A model generated the notes under the pieces. The model worked only from the letters and a program-made list of their open reading frames with translations, was not told the DNA's origin and ran no database searches. Shown here in pieces: positions 62,701 to 64,000 of a stretch of DNA of 64,000 nt. Every line of letters begins with the position of its first letter. The first letter of the stretch is position 1. The stretch lies in the NCBI GenBank assembly GCA_033439795.1, contig JAUTDP010000004.1, positions 3,472,001 to 3,536,000 of the forward strand, given 5' to 3'. Source of the DNA: Sordaria brevicollis. Its lineage: Eukaryota > Ascomycota > Sordariomycetes > Sordariales > Sordariaceae. The translations under genes were made by a program, and so were the position numbers.

Positions 62701-64000
62701 CGCTGCCATACCTGTCTTGAACGCACTCTTGCGCCCTACCGCTCAGGTCAAAAAGCAGACCTTGGTGAAGGGATTCGAGGCAGCAAGCGTAAGCGTGACG
62801 GAGCTTAAGGACCGGACAGAGGTGTTCCGCATCCTCCTAGAAAGAGGCGGAGTCGACGGCGAGGTCGTAGACAGACAGCTGGTTGCCGCGGGTACATATG
62901 GTGATGAGGGCGGAGGCGAGGCTTTGGTGCGCTTGCTACTTGCGTATGGAGCCGATCCCGACTTTAACTCTGGCGAAGGCATCTGGAACGCGACGAGGGG
63001 TGCGGCGCTGAAGAGTCTCAATTTAATGCTGGGCGTGGAAAAAACAAACGACCGACAAAAGACGCCGTCGCAAGACGTCTTGCTCAAATCACTGAAGGCT
63101 GGCCGAAAGTTGAACCGGGACGCGAGGTATCAAGTCACGGAGTGGCTATTTGCCGCAGGCTTGGAGCCATCAGAGGATGTGCATACTTCGCTGCACAGAG
63201 CGGTGAAGGAGCAAGAGCCTGATGTTCGCTTGATCAAGCTCTTGCTGGCGCATGGTGCTTCGCCTTTGATGAATGGGTGCGAGACGTTGATCGATGCGGC
63301 CCAGTCATTCCAGGTTGAGGTGCTGGAGGCTTTGTTGGCGGTTGATATTCCCGGAAAGGATATATCATGGGCTTTCCAACATGCTTTCACACCGGAGACA
63401 GTTGAGTCTTGGATGACTGAGCAAGGCTTCCAGGTCGCGCAGATGTTGTTGGAGAAGGCCGGCGCAGAGGGTGGTGGTAATGGAGAGGCTTTGTTCCCAG
63501 CTCTGAACGCCGCTGTCGATGCATACGGGACTGAAAAAGAAGCTCTAGCTCGACAGTTTGCCACACTTCTACTACAACACGGGGCGAGCGTCACTTGTGA
63601 AGATGGGCTTGTTCTGCAGAAAGCAGCACAAAAGGCGGATTCGGAGCTGATACAGCTGATCTTGGAGCAGAATCCGGACTCTAGCTCGGTTTCGCTGGCT
63701 TTTCCTTGCCTCTTTGACGCAGACCTTTCGGAGGAAGAGATCTTGGTGCTGATTGAGCTGTTCATTTGCTACAACTATGAAGGAGAGAGGCTGGATGTTA
63801 TGGCCCCGACGGACCCGCCGATTCTGCTACGTGCTCTCGGCAAGTATCCTCGATCAGAAAGGCTGCTACAGACGCTGCTAGATGCCGGCTACTACCATGA
63901 CCCGCTCACTACCATGAGGGTTATGGAGGACGGCGAAGAAGAGCAGGTGAACTTGCTCTTTTGGGCATTGAGCCAGCCTCAGAAGCGCATCAGTAGCAAG
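59746..64000 (+). CDS. Large ankyrin-repeat protein, incomplete at the window end
   Basis: Exon 1 is 59746-61786; a 58-nt intron (61787-61844, GTATGG donor, GCTAACTG branch site, ATAG acceptor) follows. Exon 2 is open from 61845 to the window edge, giving at least 1399 residues with no stop. The N-terminus is Pro-rich ('LPPLPPLPPIRLPTPSP', about 27-43), then comes 'KPWEAKEIFDVLDNHV'. From about residue 90 on, the protein is built of degenerate ankyrin-like helical pairs: repeated 'LLLxxGAxxxxxxxAL' patterns such as 'VHLLVENGASVEYQ', 'VEVLLSAGADVNYH' and 'RLLLAYGADPDFN'. Ankyrin arrays mediate protein binding; no enzymatic domain is visible, but the C-terminus is missing. The ATG at 59746 (CGAAATGGC) is chosen; a second ATG lies three codons later. 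Confidence 0.88.

Overview
The window looks like nuclear DNA of a filamentous ascomycete, most likely a Sordariomycete near the Sordariales. Protein genes carry short GT-AG introns (about 58-100 nt, with CTAAC/CTRAY-like branch sites). Gene-rich, GC-balanced DNA is interrupted by very AT-rich blocks whose repeats show the C-to-T and G-to-A decay expected of repeat-induced point mutation (RIP). The organism is inferred from gene style only.

Left arm (1-20381). Three paralogous BTB-domain genes (824-1924 +, 2983-4133 -, 5499-7428 -) share one intron position and a C-terminal motif; the third has an N-terminal array of nucleoporin-like FG motifs. Next is an RBR-type E3 ubiquitin ligase (8415-9820 -) with a 14-nt micro-exon at its predicted catalytic cysteine and two alternative versions of its last exon. 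Then come a Dbp4-type DEAD-box RNA helicase (11165-13704 -) and a Sad1/UNC-84 (SUN) nuclear-envelope protein (14484-17594 -). A roughly 370-bp MITE with 38-bp inverted repeats and an 11-bp direct repeat at its borders lies at 19429-19797.

AT-rich block 1 (20382-47499). This is a nest of decayed transposons. The outermost unit has inverted repeats of about 110-120 bp at both ends and is about 4.15 kb once insertions are subtracted. It carries two gypsy-type LTR retrotransposons in minus orientation: 20988-29811 with 298-bp LTRs and TSD GTATT, and 32158-46289 with 253-bp LTRs and TSD TTATT. The second is itself split by a plus-strand gypsy/chromovirus-like element at 36360-43247 (222-bp LTRs, TSD CTART). 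A RIP-spared island, a tRNA-like/SINE-like remnant and an AAAT-rich tract lie at 31076-31850.

Right arm (47500-64000). UDP-glucose 4-epimerase (48217-49851 +, Leloir pathway) converges on a zeta-crystallin-type quinone oxidoreductase (50254-51347 -). A single Ty1/copia element (52329-57947, 188-bp LTRs, TSD GAAAG) forms AT-rich block 2. A very large ankyrin-repeat protein gene (59746 to beyond 64000, +) runs off the window.

The genes are mostly unrelated housekeeping functions: ribosome biogenesis, nuclear envelope, sugar metabolism and ubiquitin transfer. The linked sets are the BTB paralogues and the nested transposons. The most interesting signals are the duplicated terminal exon of the RBR ligase, the BTB-FG fusion, and the consistent sparing of outer LTR edges from RIP in all four LTR elements.
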